DNA of 7,320 nucleotides from CAXXOK01 sp035353235. Its GTDB lineage: Bacteria; Bacillota; Clostridia; Christensenellales; Aristaeellaceae. This document shows positions 1 through 6,168 of this stretch, piece by piece. The stretch is from assembly GCA_035353235.1 (NCBI GenBank), contig DAOPZG010000131.1:1-7320 (forward strand), read 5' to 3'. Below the pieces are notes generated by a model. It was not told where the DNA came from. It worked only from the letters and a program-made list of their open reading frames with translations, and did no database searches. Position 1 is the first letter of the stretch. Each line of letters starts with the position of its first letter. The position numbers and the translations under genes were made by a program.

Positions 1-1911
1 AATGCCCAGTTTGCCGCGCGATTGCGCCCCGCAGCAGAGCGCCACGTGGGTAAATCCGTTTTCCAGCAGGGTCTGCGCGGTTTCCGCGCGGGTGTTGCGC
101 ACAATGTGTACGCCCAGCTTGGCCAGCATCTCCGCGTCGCGCTCAATTGCGTCGCAGGCGATGCGGAACTCCGGGATCACGTTGCGCACCACGCCGCCCA
201 GCGCGTTTTTTTCCTCAAAGATCGTCACTTTCGCGCCCGCGCGGGCCAGAAAAAACGCCAGCGACATACCCGCCGGGCCGCCGCCAACGATCGCTACGCG
301 CTCCGGGCGGTCGCCGACGGGCGCGAGCGCGTCCAGATAGGGGCGAAAGCCCCGTTCGGCCGCCAGCAGCTTCACCTGCCGGATGCTTAACGGATCGTCG
401 TACTGGTTGCGCACACAGGCCGCCGTGCAGCGGTGGTTACAAATGCTGCCGGTAATGTTGGGCAGCGCGTTCTTGTCGCAGATCACGCCCAGCGCCTCGG
501 TGTAGCGACCCTGCGCGGCCAGCTCCATATAGGCGGAAATATCCTGATGGATGGGGCACGCGTCCGAACAGGGGGCCAGCGAGCAGTCTATCAGCGGCAC
601 GTCGCGGTCATTCTTGCACGGCAGTGCCGGTTTCAGCGGGCGGCGGTAGCGCGGGTCAGTCAGGCTTTTCTGCGCCAGCGCGGAAAGCTGTTCCAGCGCC
701 ACGCCCGTAAACGGGCGGTACTCCTGCGCCGTCAGCGCCCGCGTCATCTGCGGCAGGCGGTTGTATCCGCCGGGCTTTAACAGCGTGGTCGCCAGCGTAA
801 CCGGCCAGATGCCGGTATTATACAGTTCTAGGAGGTTATGTGTGTCCGCGCCGCCGGAATAGCTTACGCGCAGCTTGCCCTCAAACGCCTTCTCCAGCGT
901 TTCCGCCAGATGGATCGTCAGCGGCCACAGCGCCTTGCCGCTCATGTACATTTCCTCGCCGGGCAGTTCTCCGCGCGTAATTTTCACGGGGAAGGTGTTG
1001 CTGAGTTTCAGCCCGAAAGTGAGCCCCTGCGACTGGGCCAGCGCGGACAGCCGTACGAACATGGGCACCGCGTCGGCAAACTGCAGGTCGTTCTTAAAAT
1101 GATGGTCGTCAAACGCCACGTCCGCATACCCAAGCGAGTCCAGCGTTTTCCGCGCGAACGCATACCCCATAAGCGTCGGGTTGCATTTTACGAACGTGTG
1201 CAAATGCTTGTCCCTGATCAGATACGTGGCGATGCGCTCAATTTCGTCCGGGGGGCAGCCGTGCAGGGTGGAAAGCGTGATGCTCCCGCACACATGTGGG
1301 TCAAACGCGTCCACCTCGGCGGCCGTCAGGCCCGCAAAATCCGACAGATGGGCTTTCGCCCACGCGGCGCAGGCCTGCCACACCGGGGTCTGGGCCGCGT
1401 CCTTCAGCCCTTCGATAAAGCGATCCAGCTTTTCGGTGCGGATGCCCGCCAGATCGTATCCAACACTCATGTTGAACACAAAGCCGTCCCGCGCGCCCAG
1501 CCCGAAGGCAACGCTTAAGAGCTTGAGGGCGAACCATGCCTTCACGTACTCGTCGAACGCCTGCGGAACCGTCAGCTCCGTGCTCCATTCCACGTTGTAG
1601 CCCTCGGCCTCCGCCAGAATGCACGGTTTACTCACCGGCAGGTCTTCCCCGTCCAGCTTCTGCACGGTTTTCAGTTCCATAAAGCGCGCGCCGCCCGCGT
1701 ACGCCGCGATCAGGTTCTGCGCCAGCTGCGTATGCGGCCCGGCGGCGGGGCCGAACGGCGTTTCCGGCTTTTCGCCGAAAAGCTCCAACCGTTTACCGCT
1801 TTCATGCCGGTAGGGCCCGCGAACACCCAGTACGGAACCGTCGCGGCGGTATTCGGTCAGTATCTGCTCCATCAGCTCCGGAAAAGGAATGGGTCGCATA
1901 CGGTCGCTCAT
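1..1911 (-). CDS. ygfK: YgfK flavin/iron-sulfur oxidoreductase (3' partial)
   Basis: From the ATG at 1909-1911 the minus-strand frame is open for 637 codons to the left edge, about 60% of a protein that is roughly 1,030 residues in E. coli. I translated it by hand. The start (MRPIPFPEL, residues 5-13) matches the YgfK N terminus. Residues about 45-400 look like an FMN-type TIM barrel of the dihydroorotate/dihydropyrimidine dehydrogenase kind: TPFGPAAGPHTQLAQN (51-66), FNMSVGYDL (146-154), LSTLHGCPPDEIE (213-225), VKCNPTLMGY (241-250), FGLKLSNT (299-306), GEEMYMSGKAL (318-328), SYSGGA (350-355) and LLKPGGY (377-383). Next is a GltD-like Fe-S region with Cys443, 448 and 452, then Cys491, 495 and 499. 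Then comes an FAD-binding Rossmann motif, VAIVGGGPAGMS (539-550), with E566 and LGGVVRNVIPEFRI (571-584). The NAD(P)H domain and C terminus lie outside. The family label 'putative selenate reductase' is historical; homologues are required for anaerobic urate use, so reduction of a purine-derived ring is the likelier role. It closes the visible operon 42 nt after ssnA. Confidence 0.95.
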   Translation of the reverse strand, partial: MSDRMRPIPFPELMEQILTEYRRDGSVLGVRGPYRHESGKRLELFGEKPETPFGPAAGPHTQLAQNLIAAYAGGARFMELKTVQKLDGEDLPVSKPCILAEAEGYNVEWSTELTVPQAFDEYVKAWFALKLLSVAFGLGARDGFVFNMSVGYDLAGIRTEKLDRFIEGLKDAAQTPVWQACAAWAKAHLSDFAGLTAAEVDAFDPHVCGSITLSTLHGCPPDEIERIATYLIRDKHLHTFVKCNPTLMGYAFARKTLDSLGYADVAFDDHHFKNDLQFADAVPMFVRLSALAQSQGLTFGLKLSNTFPVKITRGELPGEEMYMSGKALWPLTIHLAETLEKAFEGKLRVSYSGGADTHNLLELYNTGIWPVTLATTLLKPGGYNRLPQMTRALTAQEYRPFTGVALEQLSALAQKSLTDPRYRRPLKPALPCKNDRDVPLIDCSLAPCSDACPIHQDISAYMELAAQGRYTEALGVICDKNALPNITGSICNHRCTAACVRNQYDDPLSIRQVKLLAAERGFRPYLDALAPVGDRPERVAIVGGGPAGMSLAFFLARAGAKVTIFEEKNALGGVVRNVIPEFRIACDAIERDAEMLAKLGVHIVRNTRAETAQTLLENGFTHVALCCGAQSRGKLGI

Positions 1912-1920
1912 GGCGAATCG

Positions 1921-1926
1921 CTCCTT
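1921..1926 (-). promoter_or_regulatory. Ribosome binding site of ygfK
   Basis: AAGGAG (within TTAAGGAG) ends 9 nt before the ATG at 1909-1911, the same layout as at ssnA. It supports that ATG rather than the in-frame Met5. Confidence 0.8.
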
Positions 1927-1953
1927 AACGTTACATCATCAAACCGTGAAAAA

Positions 1954-3285
1954 TCAGGCGTTGATCCGGCTCCACAGCTCCGCCGCGGTATCGCGGCAAT
2001 GGGTCAGCACGGCCTGCTTGTCCACCTCGGTCAGCACCCGATCCTTCATTTTCAGGCTGCCCGCGATCACCGTGTGGATCACGCTTCGCCCGCTCATACC
2101 GAACAGCACATGGCCGTTTACGTTACCCGCGTCCATGGGGGTGAGCGGCGTATAATCCAGCGCGATCACATCCGCCGCCGCGCCGGGCCGCAGTACGCCG
2201 ATCGGCCTGCCGAACGCCCGGGTCGCCAGTTTCGCGTTGTTTTCAAACAGCATCTGCGGCGCTTCCGCCCAGGCGGCGTTCGCGTCGTGCAGGTTGTGCT
2301 GGTGCAGCAGCTTGGCGACCTTCAAACTCTCCAGCATATCGTTGGTGTAGCCGTCGGTGCCCAGCCCCACACACACGCCTTTGTGCAGCATGTGCAGCGT
2401 CGGCGGGCAGCCGATGGCGTTGCCCATGTTGCTTTCCGGATTATGCGCCACGTTGGTTCGCGTTTCCTTCAGCAGGTCGATTTCCGCCTCGCTCACATGC
2501 GTGCAGTGACCGCAAAGCGTATTTTCACCCAAAATGCCAAAATCGTGCAGGCGAAACACCGGGCGCTTGCCGTGTTCTTTCAGGCACAGGGTTACATCCT
2601 CGATGCCCTCCGCCACATGCACGTGGAAGCCCGCGCCCTCCGGGGCCTGTTCCCGGCAGTAGGCAAGCGTTTCGTCGCACAGGGTAAACTGCGCGTGCAG
2701 GCCGAAAAGCCCCGCGAACATGCCGGTTTTGTCCTCACGGGCATAGCGGAGAAAATCCACGTTCTCCTTCACGGCCTCGCGCATCTTCTCCGCGCCGTCG
2801 CGGTCGCTGACCTCGTAGCACAGGTTGACGCGCACGCCGTATTGCCGTGCGCTGTCCGCGATGGCGAACAGACTGCCCTCGATTTCACCATAGCTGGCGT
2901 GGTGGTCAAACACCGTCGTTACGCCGTTTTCGATACAGTCGATCATCGTGGCGTCTGCGCTGGCGCGCGTATCCTGTAACAGCAGGTGCCGGTCCAGCGT
3001 CCACCACAGGCCGTCCAGAATGCTCAAAAAGCCTTCGGGGTGATACCCGCGGATGGCTAACCCCCGGGCGAAAGCCGAATAGATATGCTCGTGCGCGTTA
3101 ATCAGCCCCGGCATGATGACTCCGCCGTGCGCGTCCACAAATTCCGCGCCAGGGTGTCTGCCGCGCACCGTTCCCGTGTCGCCGACTTCCGCGATCACGT
3201 CGCCGTCCATGGCGACGCAACCATTCGCCAGAAAGGGTTTCGCAGGGTCGCGTGTGATTACGCGTCCGTTTCCCAGAAGCAACAT
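1954..3285 (-). CDS. ssnA: SsnA family aminohydrolase
   Basis: This is a 443-residue cytosolic metal-dependent amidohydrolase of the chlorohydrolase/guanine-deaminase-like branch; E. coli SsnA is about 442 residues. The N-terminal strand region (MLLLGNGRVITRD) and the C-terminal PIGVLRPGAAADVIALDY (361-378) form the usual beta-sandwich around a TIM barrel. Metal and catalytic residues visible are H65 and H67 in NAHEH, H223 and E226 in HVHVAEG, H263 in CTHVSE and D311 in GLGTDGYTND. The conserved HNPESNMGNAIG (281-292) matches the HNPxSNxK-type motif of this branch but has Met-Gly in place of the lysine region. The name 'selenium metabolism protein SsnA' is historical. Homologues are part of the anaerobic urate-degradation gene set, where SsnA most likely opens or deaminates a purine-derived ring. 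The exact substrate cannot be read from the sequence. It starts 6 nt after the previous gene and is followed by ygfK after 42 nt. Confidence 0.96.
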   Translation of the reverse strand: MLLLGNGRVITRDPAKPFLANGCVAMDGDVIAEVGDTGTVRGRHPGAEFVDAHGGVIMPGLINAHEHIYSAFARGLAIRGYHPEGFLSILDGLWWTLDRHLLLQDTRASADATMIDCIENGVTTVFDHHASYGEIEGSLFAIADSARQYGVRVNLCYEVSDRDGAEKMREAVKENVDFLRYAREDKTGMFAGLFGLHAQFTLCDETLAYCREQAPEGAGFHVHVAEGIEDVTLCLKEHGKRPVFRLHDFGILGENTLCGHCTHVSEAEIDLLKETRTNVAHNPESNMGNAIGCPPTLHMLHKGVCVGLGTDGYTNDMLESLKVAKLLHQHNLHDANAAWAEAPQMLFENNAKLATRAFGRPIGVLRPGAAADVIALDYTPLTPMDAGNVNGHVLFGMSGRSVIHTVIAGSLKMKDRVLTEVDKQAVLTHCRDTAAELWSRINA

Positions 3286-3291
3286 GGGCGT

Positions 3292-3894
3292 TCACTCCTT
3301 CGGTTGGATCAACTTTTGCAGCGCTTCCAGCGCCTCCGGCGTGTCCGCGTCGGCCAGTTCCTCGGCAAAGGCAGCCTGTACGGTGCGCACCAGTTCCGGA
3401 TGCCGGCGGATCACCGTTACCCCGGCCTCTCCCTCGGCAAGCGTTGCCAGCTCGCCGTACAGCGACGGTGGAAACAGCGCGGGGTTGCCCTGCCGTTCGC
3501 CATACGCCGCGCGCACGATTCGCGTTGGGTCTTCCCGATAGGCGTCCACTACCTTTTGGATGGTTTCGGCGGTCAGCAGCGGCTGATCCCCCACGCAGAA
3601 CAGGCAACCCTCCGTATCCGGCAGGGCCGCAAGCCCCAATCGGATGGTATCCCGCACCTCGGGCTGCCTGTGCAGCAGGCAGCGGAAACCGTTCGCTTTG
3701 GCCAGTTCGCACACGGCGACACTGCGGGTGACCACCACGGTCGTAAGTCCGCCGGGCAGCGCGTCCAACAGGTGAGTCAGCAACGGTTTGCCGCAAAAAT
3801 CCGCCAACAGCTTGTTGCTGCCGAAGCGTACGCTTTCGCCGCTGGCCAGTATCACACAGCCGATCTCCATACCCGCCTCGCTTTCCCGGATCAC
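3292..3894 (-). CDS. MocA/MobA-type nucleotidyltransferase, probable molybdenum cofactor cytidylyltransferase
   Basis: This 200-residue NTP-transferase (GT-A-like Rossmann fold, NTP_transf_3 family) has the size of MocA and of E. coli YgfJ. The N-terminal nucleotide-binding signature is LASGESVRFGSNK (16-28), a variant of LAAGxSxRMGxxK with Ser for Ala and Phe for Met. The metal-binding aspartate is D103 in VGDQPLL (101-107). The later motif reads GNPALF (136-141), where MocA proteins usually have GHP. DADTPEAL (182-189) matches the C-terminal IDTPEDL-type motif. MocA attaches CMP to molybdopterin to give the dinucleotide cofactor used by xanthine dehydrogenase-type hydroxylases, and ygfJ occupies this niche in the E. 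coli cluster. The role is inferred from family and context; another nucleotide or substrate is possible. I prefer the GTG start because of its ribosome binding site; starting at Met9 would remove eight residues that precede the conserved fold. The TGA stop lies 6 nt before ssnA. Confidence 0.85.
   Translation of the reverse strand: MIRESEAGMEIGCVILASGESVRFGSNKLLADFCGKPLLTHLLDALPGGLTTVVVTRSVAVCELAKANGFRCLLHRQPEVRDTIRLGLAALPDTEGCLFCVGDQPLLTAETIQKVVDAYREDPTRIVRAAYGERQGNPALFPPSLYGELATLAEGEAGVTVIRRHPELVRTVQAAFAEELADADTPEALEALQKLIQPKE
3295..3300 (-). promoter_or_regulatory. Ribosome binding site of ssnA inside the upstream gene
   Basis: AAGGAG forms the last two sense codons of the nucleotidyltransferase, immediately before its TGA, and ends 9 nt before the ssnA ATG at 3283-3285. 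The two genes are therefore likely translated in a coupled way. Confidence 0.8.
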
Positions 3895-3923
3895 TCCGTC
3901 ACCTCGCCGGATTGCCCGACGGA
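3895..3923 (-). other. Inverted repeat enclosing the nucleotidyltransferase ribosome binding site
   Basis: On the minus strand TCCGTC (3918-3923) and GACGGA (3895-3900) form a perfect 6-bp inverted repeat around a 17-nt loop. The ribosome binding site GAGGTGA (3899-3905) sits partly in the loop and partly in the 3' arm, and the GTG start follows immediately. If it folds in mRNA it could lower initiation of this gene relative to arcC. There is no T-run after the stem, so it is not a terminator. Confidence 0.35.
3899..3905 (-). promoter_or_regulatory. Ribosome binding site deciding a GTG start
   Basis: GAGGTGA is fully complementary to the anti-Shine-Dalgarno region of 16S rRNA and places the GTG at 3892-3894 at a good distance (4 nt from the end of the motif, 7 nt from its GAGG core). 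The alternative ATG at 3868-3870 has only a GAGGCGG two bases upstream, which is too close. Confidence 0.65.
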
Positions 3924-3936
3924 AAAAATTTTGTTT

Positions 3937-4875
3937 TCAGTGGATCAGGGTTCCGGTTTCGCCGCGCACGCCGCCGCGCGCTTTCTGTAGTTCCGTAATC
4001 AGCGCCGTGCGCCCGCTTTTCGCGCTTACAAAGTTGATAGCCGCCTGTACTTTGGGCTTCATGGAGCCGTCGGCAAACTGCCCTTCTTCCAGATAACGCT
4101 GCGCGTCCCGCCAGGGCAGGTCGGTCAGCCATTGCTGATCCGGCTTCCCGTAACGCAGGGCCACCTTTTCCACCGCCGTCAGGATCATCAGCGTATCCGC
4201 GTCCAGCACGTCCGCCATCAGGGCGCTGGCAAGGTCCTTGTCGATCACCGCGCCGATGCCGCTTAAGTGGTGCCCGTGCGCCACCACAGGGATGCCGCCG
4301 CCACCCGCCGCCACCACGATCTGGTCAGCCGCCAGCAGCGCGTGTACCGTTTCAATCTCCACAATCTCCACAGGTTTTGGCGACGCCACGACACGGCGGT
4401 AACCGCGCCCGGCGTCCTCCATCACGGTCCAGCCCTTTTCCCGCACCTTTTCCTCCGCTTCCTCTCGGGTCATGAACGGGCCGATCGGCTTGGTGGGCTT
4501 TGAAAACGCGGGGTCGTCCGGGTCCACCCGCACCTGTGTAAGCACGGTGGACACAGCCTTATGGATGCCGCGGTCAATCAGTTCTTCCCGCAGGGCGTTT
4601 TGCAGGTCATAGCCGATATATCCCTGGCTCATCGCCACACACACGGAAAGCGGCGCGGGCGGCTCTTGATATTTCGCGGCATACTCCCCCATGGCGATCT
4701 GCAGCATGCCCACCTGCGGGCCGTTGCCGTGGGACAGGATAATCTCGTGTCCGTCTTCCACCAGATCCGCGATGGCTTTCGCGGTCAGTTTGACCGCCGC
4801 CATCTGTTCCGGCAGGGTTTTCCCCAGTGCGTTGCCGCCCAGGGCGATGACCATTCGCTTGCCGGTTCGCTGCAT
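3937..4875 (-). CDS. arcC: Carbamate kinase (YqeA/ArcC type)
   Basis: This 312-residue cytosolic kinase of the amino acid kinase family is close to the usual carbamate kinase length of about 310. It converts carbamoyl phosphate and ADP to ATP and carbamate, which falls apart to ammonia and CO2. Visible motifs are the N-terminal phosphate loop ALGGNALGK (11-19), SHGNGPQVG (48-56), SQGYIGYDLQ (83-92), the glycine-rich AAGGGGIPVV (189-198), DKDLASALMA (212-221) containing the catalytic-type lysine K214, FADGSMKPKVQAA (267-279) and a terminal GETGTLI (305-311). It matches E. coli yqeA in this cluster rather than an arginine deiminase operon, as no arcA or arcB is present. Placed just after ygeW, it would harvest the carbamoyl phosphate as ATP by substrate-level phosphorylation. 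The ATG chosen has a ribosome binding site overlapping the previous stop. The stop is TGA, 42 nt before the next gene. Confidence 0.97.
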   Translation of the reverse strand: MQRTGKRMVIALGGNALGKTLPEQMAAVKLTAKAIADLVEDGHEIILSHGNGPQVGMLQIAMGEYAAKYQEPPAPLSVCVAMSQGYIGYDLQNALREELIDRGIHKAVSTVLTQVRVDPDDPAFSKPTKPIGPFMTREEAEEKVREKGWTVMEDAGRGYRRVVASPKPVEIVEIETVHALLAADQIVVAAGGGGIPVVAHGHHLSGIGAVIDKDLASALMADVLDADTLMILTAVEKVALRYGKPDQQWLTDLPWRDAQRYLEEGQFADGSMKPKVQAAINFVSAKSGRTALITELQKARGGVRGETGTLIH

Positions 4876-4882
4876 GTCAATT

Positions 4883-4889
4883 CCGCCTT
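4883..4889 (-). promoter_or_regulatory. Ribosome binding site of arcC overlapping the ygeW stop
   Basis: AAGGCGG (one mismatch to AAGGAGG) begins inside the TAA stop codon of ygeW and ends 7 nt before the arcC ATG at 4873-4875. It favours this ATG over the internal Met8 and points to translational coupling of the transferase and the kinase. Confidence 0.7.
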
Positions 4890-6078
4890 ACTCAAACAGG
4901 CTGCGTTTGCGCGCGCCCATGGAGGAGAGTACTTCAACGGGGTTTTGCACCTTGGCCAGAAAGATCATCGCGGCGATAATGTAGGGTTTGAAGGACGCCT
5001 GCTTGTAGAGCGGATCGCGGTACCGGTCAAACACCGTGGCGGCTACTTCGCCCTCTTCGCAGCTTACGCCGCTGATGTCCGCGGGCAGGCAGTGCAGGTA
5101 CAGGCCCTTGCCGTTTTTCGTATGGCTCATGCGCGCTTCGGTGCATTCCCAGTCCTTATGCTGCGCGTTCTGGGCAAGCAGTTCCTTTTCCAGCGAGCGG
5201 ATGCCCTCGGTATCGCCCCGGCCGTACAGCGCCGTGCGGCGTTCCATGGCGGCAAAGCTGGCCCAGCTTTTAGGATACACAATGTCCGCGCCTTCGAAGG
5301 CTTCGTCCATGCTTTTCACCCGTTTGTAGCTTCCGCCGCTCTTTTTGGCATTATTCTGGGCAACGCTCTCCACTTCCGGCATGATTTCATATCCTTCCGG
5401 GTGCGCCAGCACCACATCCATGCCAAAGCGGGTCATCAGGCCGATCACACCCTGCGGTACGGACAAGGGCTTGCCGTAGCTGGGCGAATAGGCCCAGGTC
5501 ATAGCCACCTTCTTGCCCTTCAGGTTTTCCACACCGCCGAAATGGTTAATCAGGTGCAGGGTGTCCGCCATCACCTGCGTGGGGTGGTCGATATCGCACT
5601 GCAGGTTCACCAGCGTCGGCTTCTGCGCCAGCACCCCGTCGTTGTAGCCCTCGGTCACCGCGTCCACCACCTGGTGCATGTAGGCGTTGCCCTTGCCGAT
5701 ATACATATCGTCCCGGATACCGATCACGTCCGCCATGAAGGAGATCATGTTGGCGGTTTCTCGCACGGTTTCGCCGTGGGCCACCTGGCTTTTTCCCTCG
5801 TCAAAGTCCTGCACGGTCAGGCCCAGCATATTGCACGCCGAGGCGAAGCTGAACCGTGTGCGGGTGGAATTGTCGCGGAACATGGAAATGGCGAGGCCGC
5901 TGTCGAAAATTTTGGGCGACACATTATGCTCCCGCAGCGCGCGCAGGGCTTCGGCTACTTCAAACACAGCGTGGATTTCCGCGTCGGTCTTTTCCCAGGT
6001 AAGGAAGAAGTTGCCCTCATACATTTTAGAGAAATCCAGTGTTTTTAAGGTGTTCAGCGCCTTTTGCAAATCGGCCAT
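4888..6078 (-). CDS. ygeW: Knotted carbamoyltransferase YgeW
   Basis: This 396-residue protein belongs to the aspartate/ornithine carbamoyltransferase superfamily and has, as I recall, the same length as E. coli YgeW, whose structure showed a trefoil-knotted fold. The N-terminal carbamoyl-phosphate domain carries DNSTRTRFSFAS (69-80, with STRTR at 71-75) and HPTQ (165-168). The C-terminal half carries SYGKPLS (200-206), SWASF (271-275) and HCLPADISG (329-337), the signature that closes the carbamoyl-phosphate site. Biosynthetic enzymes of this superfamily carbamoylate an amino acceptor. Next to a carbamate kinase, the likely direction here is phosphorolysis of a carbamoylated amine, giving carbamoyl phosphate. 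In E. coli the neighbour ygeX encodes 2,3-diaminopropionate ammonia-lyase, so a carbamoyl-diaminopropionate-like substrate is plausible but not provable from this window. The ATG is supported by AAAGGAAG at 8 nt. The stop is TAA, 12 nt before arcC, so translation of the two genes is probably coupled. Confidence 0.96.
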   Translation of the reverse strand: MADLQKALNTLKTLDFSKMYEGNFFLTWEKTDAEIHAVFEVAEALRALREHNVSPKIFDSGLAISMFRDNSTRTRFSFASACNMLGLTVQDFDEGKSQVAHGETVRETANMISFMADVIGIRDDMYIGKGNAYMHQVVDAVTEGYNDGVLAQKPTLVNLQCDIDHPTQVMADTLHLINHFGGVENLKGKKVAMTWAYSPSYGKPLSVPQGVIGLMTRFGMDVVLAHPEGYEIMPEVESVAQNNAKKSGGSYKRVKSMDEAFEGADIVYPKSWASFAAMERRTALYGRGDTEGIRSLEKELLAQNAQHKDWECTEARMSHTKNGKGLYLHCLPADISGVSCEEGEVAATVFDRYRDPLYKQASFKPYIIAAMIFLAKVQNPVEVLSSMGARKRSLFE

Positions 6079-6168
6079 CGGATGATCTTCCTTTCAGATA
6101 TGGTAATCGGCAAACCGGCAAGAGAAATATCCGTGATTTCTTTGGCGCCTGCCCGGGCAAACGCCATT
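6079..6168 (-). other. 90-nt ygeY-ygeW gap with two inverted repeats
   Basis: This is the longest gap in the block. It contains a perfect 10-bp palindrome TGCCCGGGCA (6150-6159), flanked by GGCG (6144-6147) and CGCC (6162-6165). It also contains an AT-rich inverted repeat, AGAAAT (6123-6128) and ATTTCT (6136-6141), with a 7-nt loop. No T-run follows either stem on the minus strand, so neither looks like an intrinsic terminator. A best-case promoter pair (TTGCCG, 15 nt, TATCTG) is too weak to call. The gap could fold in the mRNA as a processing or stabilising element; that is inference. Confidence 0.4.
6087..6094 (-). promoter_or_regulatory. Ribosome binding site of ygeW
   Basis: AAAGGAAG on the minus strand lies 8 nt upstream of the ATG at 6076-6078, a normal Shine-Dalgarno spacing. 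It supports this ATG as the ygeW start. Confidence 0.8.

Noticed and set aside
1926..1933. The palindrome TAACGTTA just before ygfK as an operator.
   Set aside because: An 8-bp palindrome within a ribosome binding region is easily found by chance, and there is no second copy in the other gaps.
1732..2979. A 415-codon open frame on the plus strand opposite ssnA and the start of ygfK.
   Set aside because: It is a shadow of ssnA: skewed His/Arg/Val composition, no domain motifs, and the opposite strand carries the complete set of amidohydrolase catalytic residues.
3098..3796. A 232-codon minus-strand open frame in another frame across the nucleotidyltransferase and ssnA.
   Set aside because: It overlaps two well-supported genes in a different frame and is Arg/Gly/Ala-rich with no family motif; typical of frame-shifted reading of GC-rich DNA.
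3923..3936. The T-run after arcC as an intrinsic terminator.
   Set aside because: No GC-rich stem precedes the T-run on the minus strand; the only inverted repeat lies downstream of it.
3937..3939. The TGA codons ending arcC, the nucleotidyltransferase and ssnA as possible selenocysteine codons, given the selenium-related names of these families.
   Set aside because: Each protein ends at its family's usual length, a new ribosome binding site and start follow at once, and I see no strong SECIS-like hairpin just after the TGAs.
3085..3990. A 301-codon plus-strand open frame opposite the nucleotidyltransferase.
   Set aside because: It runs across gene boundaries on the other strand, has no motif, and overlaps genes with clear start signals and conserved signatures.
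4561..6048. A 495-codon open frame on the plus strand opposite ygeW and arcC.
   Set aside because: It lies antisense to two strongly conserved genes, has a low-complexity His/Arg/Gln/Val-rich composition, shows no recognisable motif, and is expected from GC-rich coding DNA with G/C-ending codons.
6095..6121. A possible promoter upstream of ygeW (TTGCCG, 15 nt, TATCTG).
   Set aside because: Both hexamers match poorly and the spacing is short, so it is no better than chance; the gene order and spacing suit co-transcription with ygeY.
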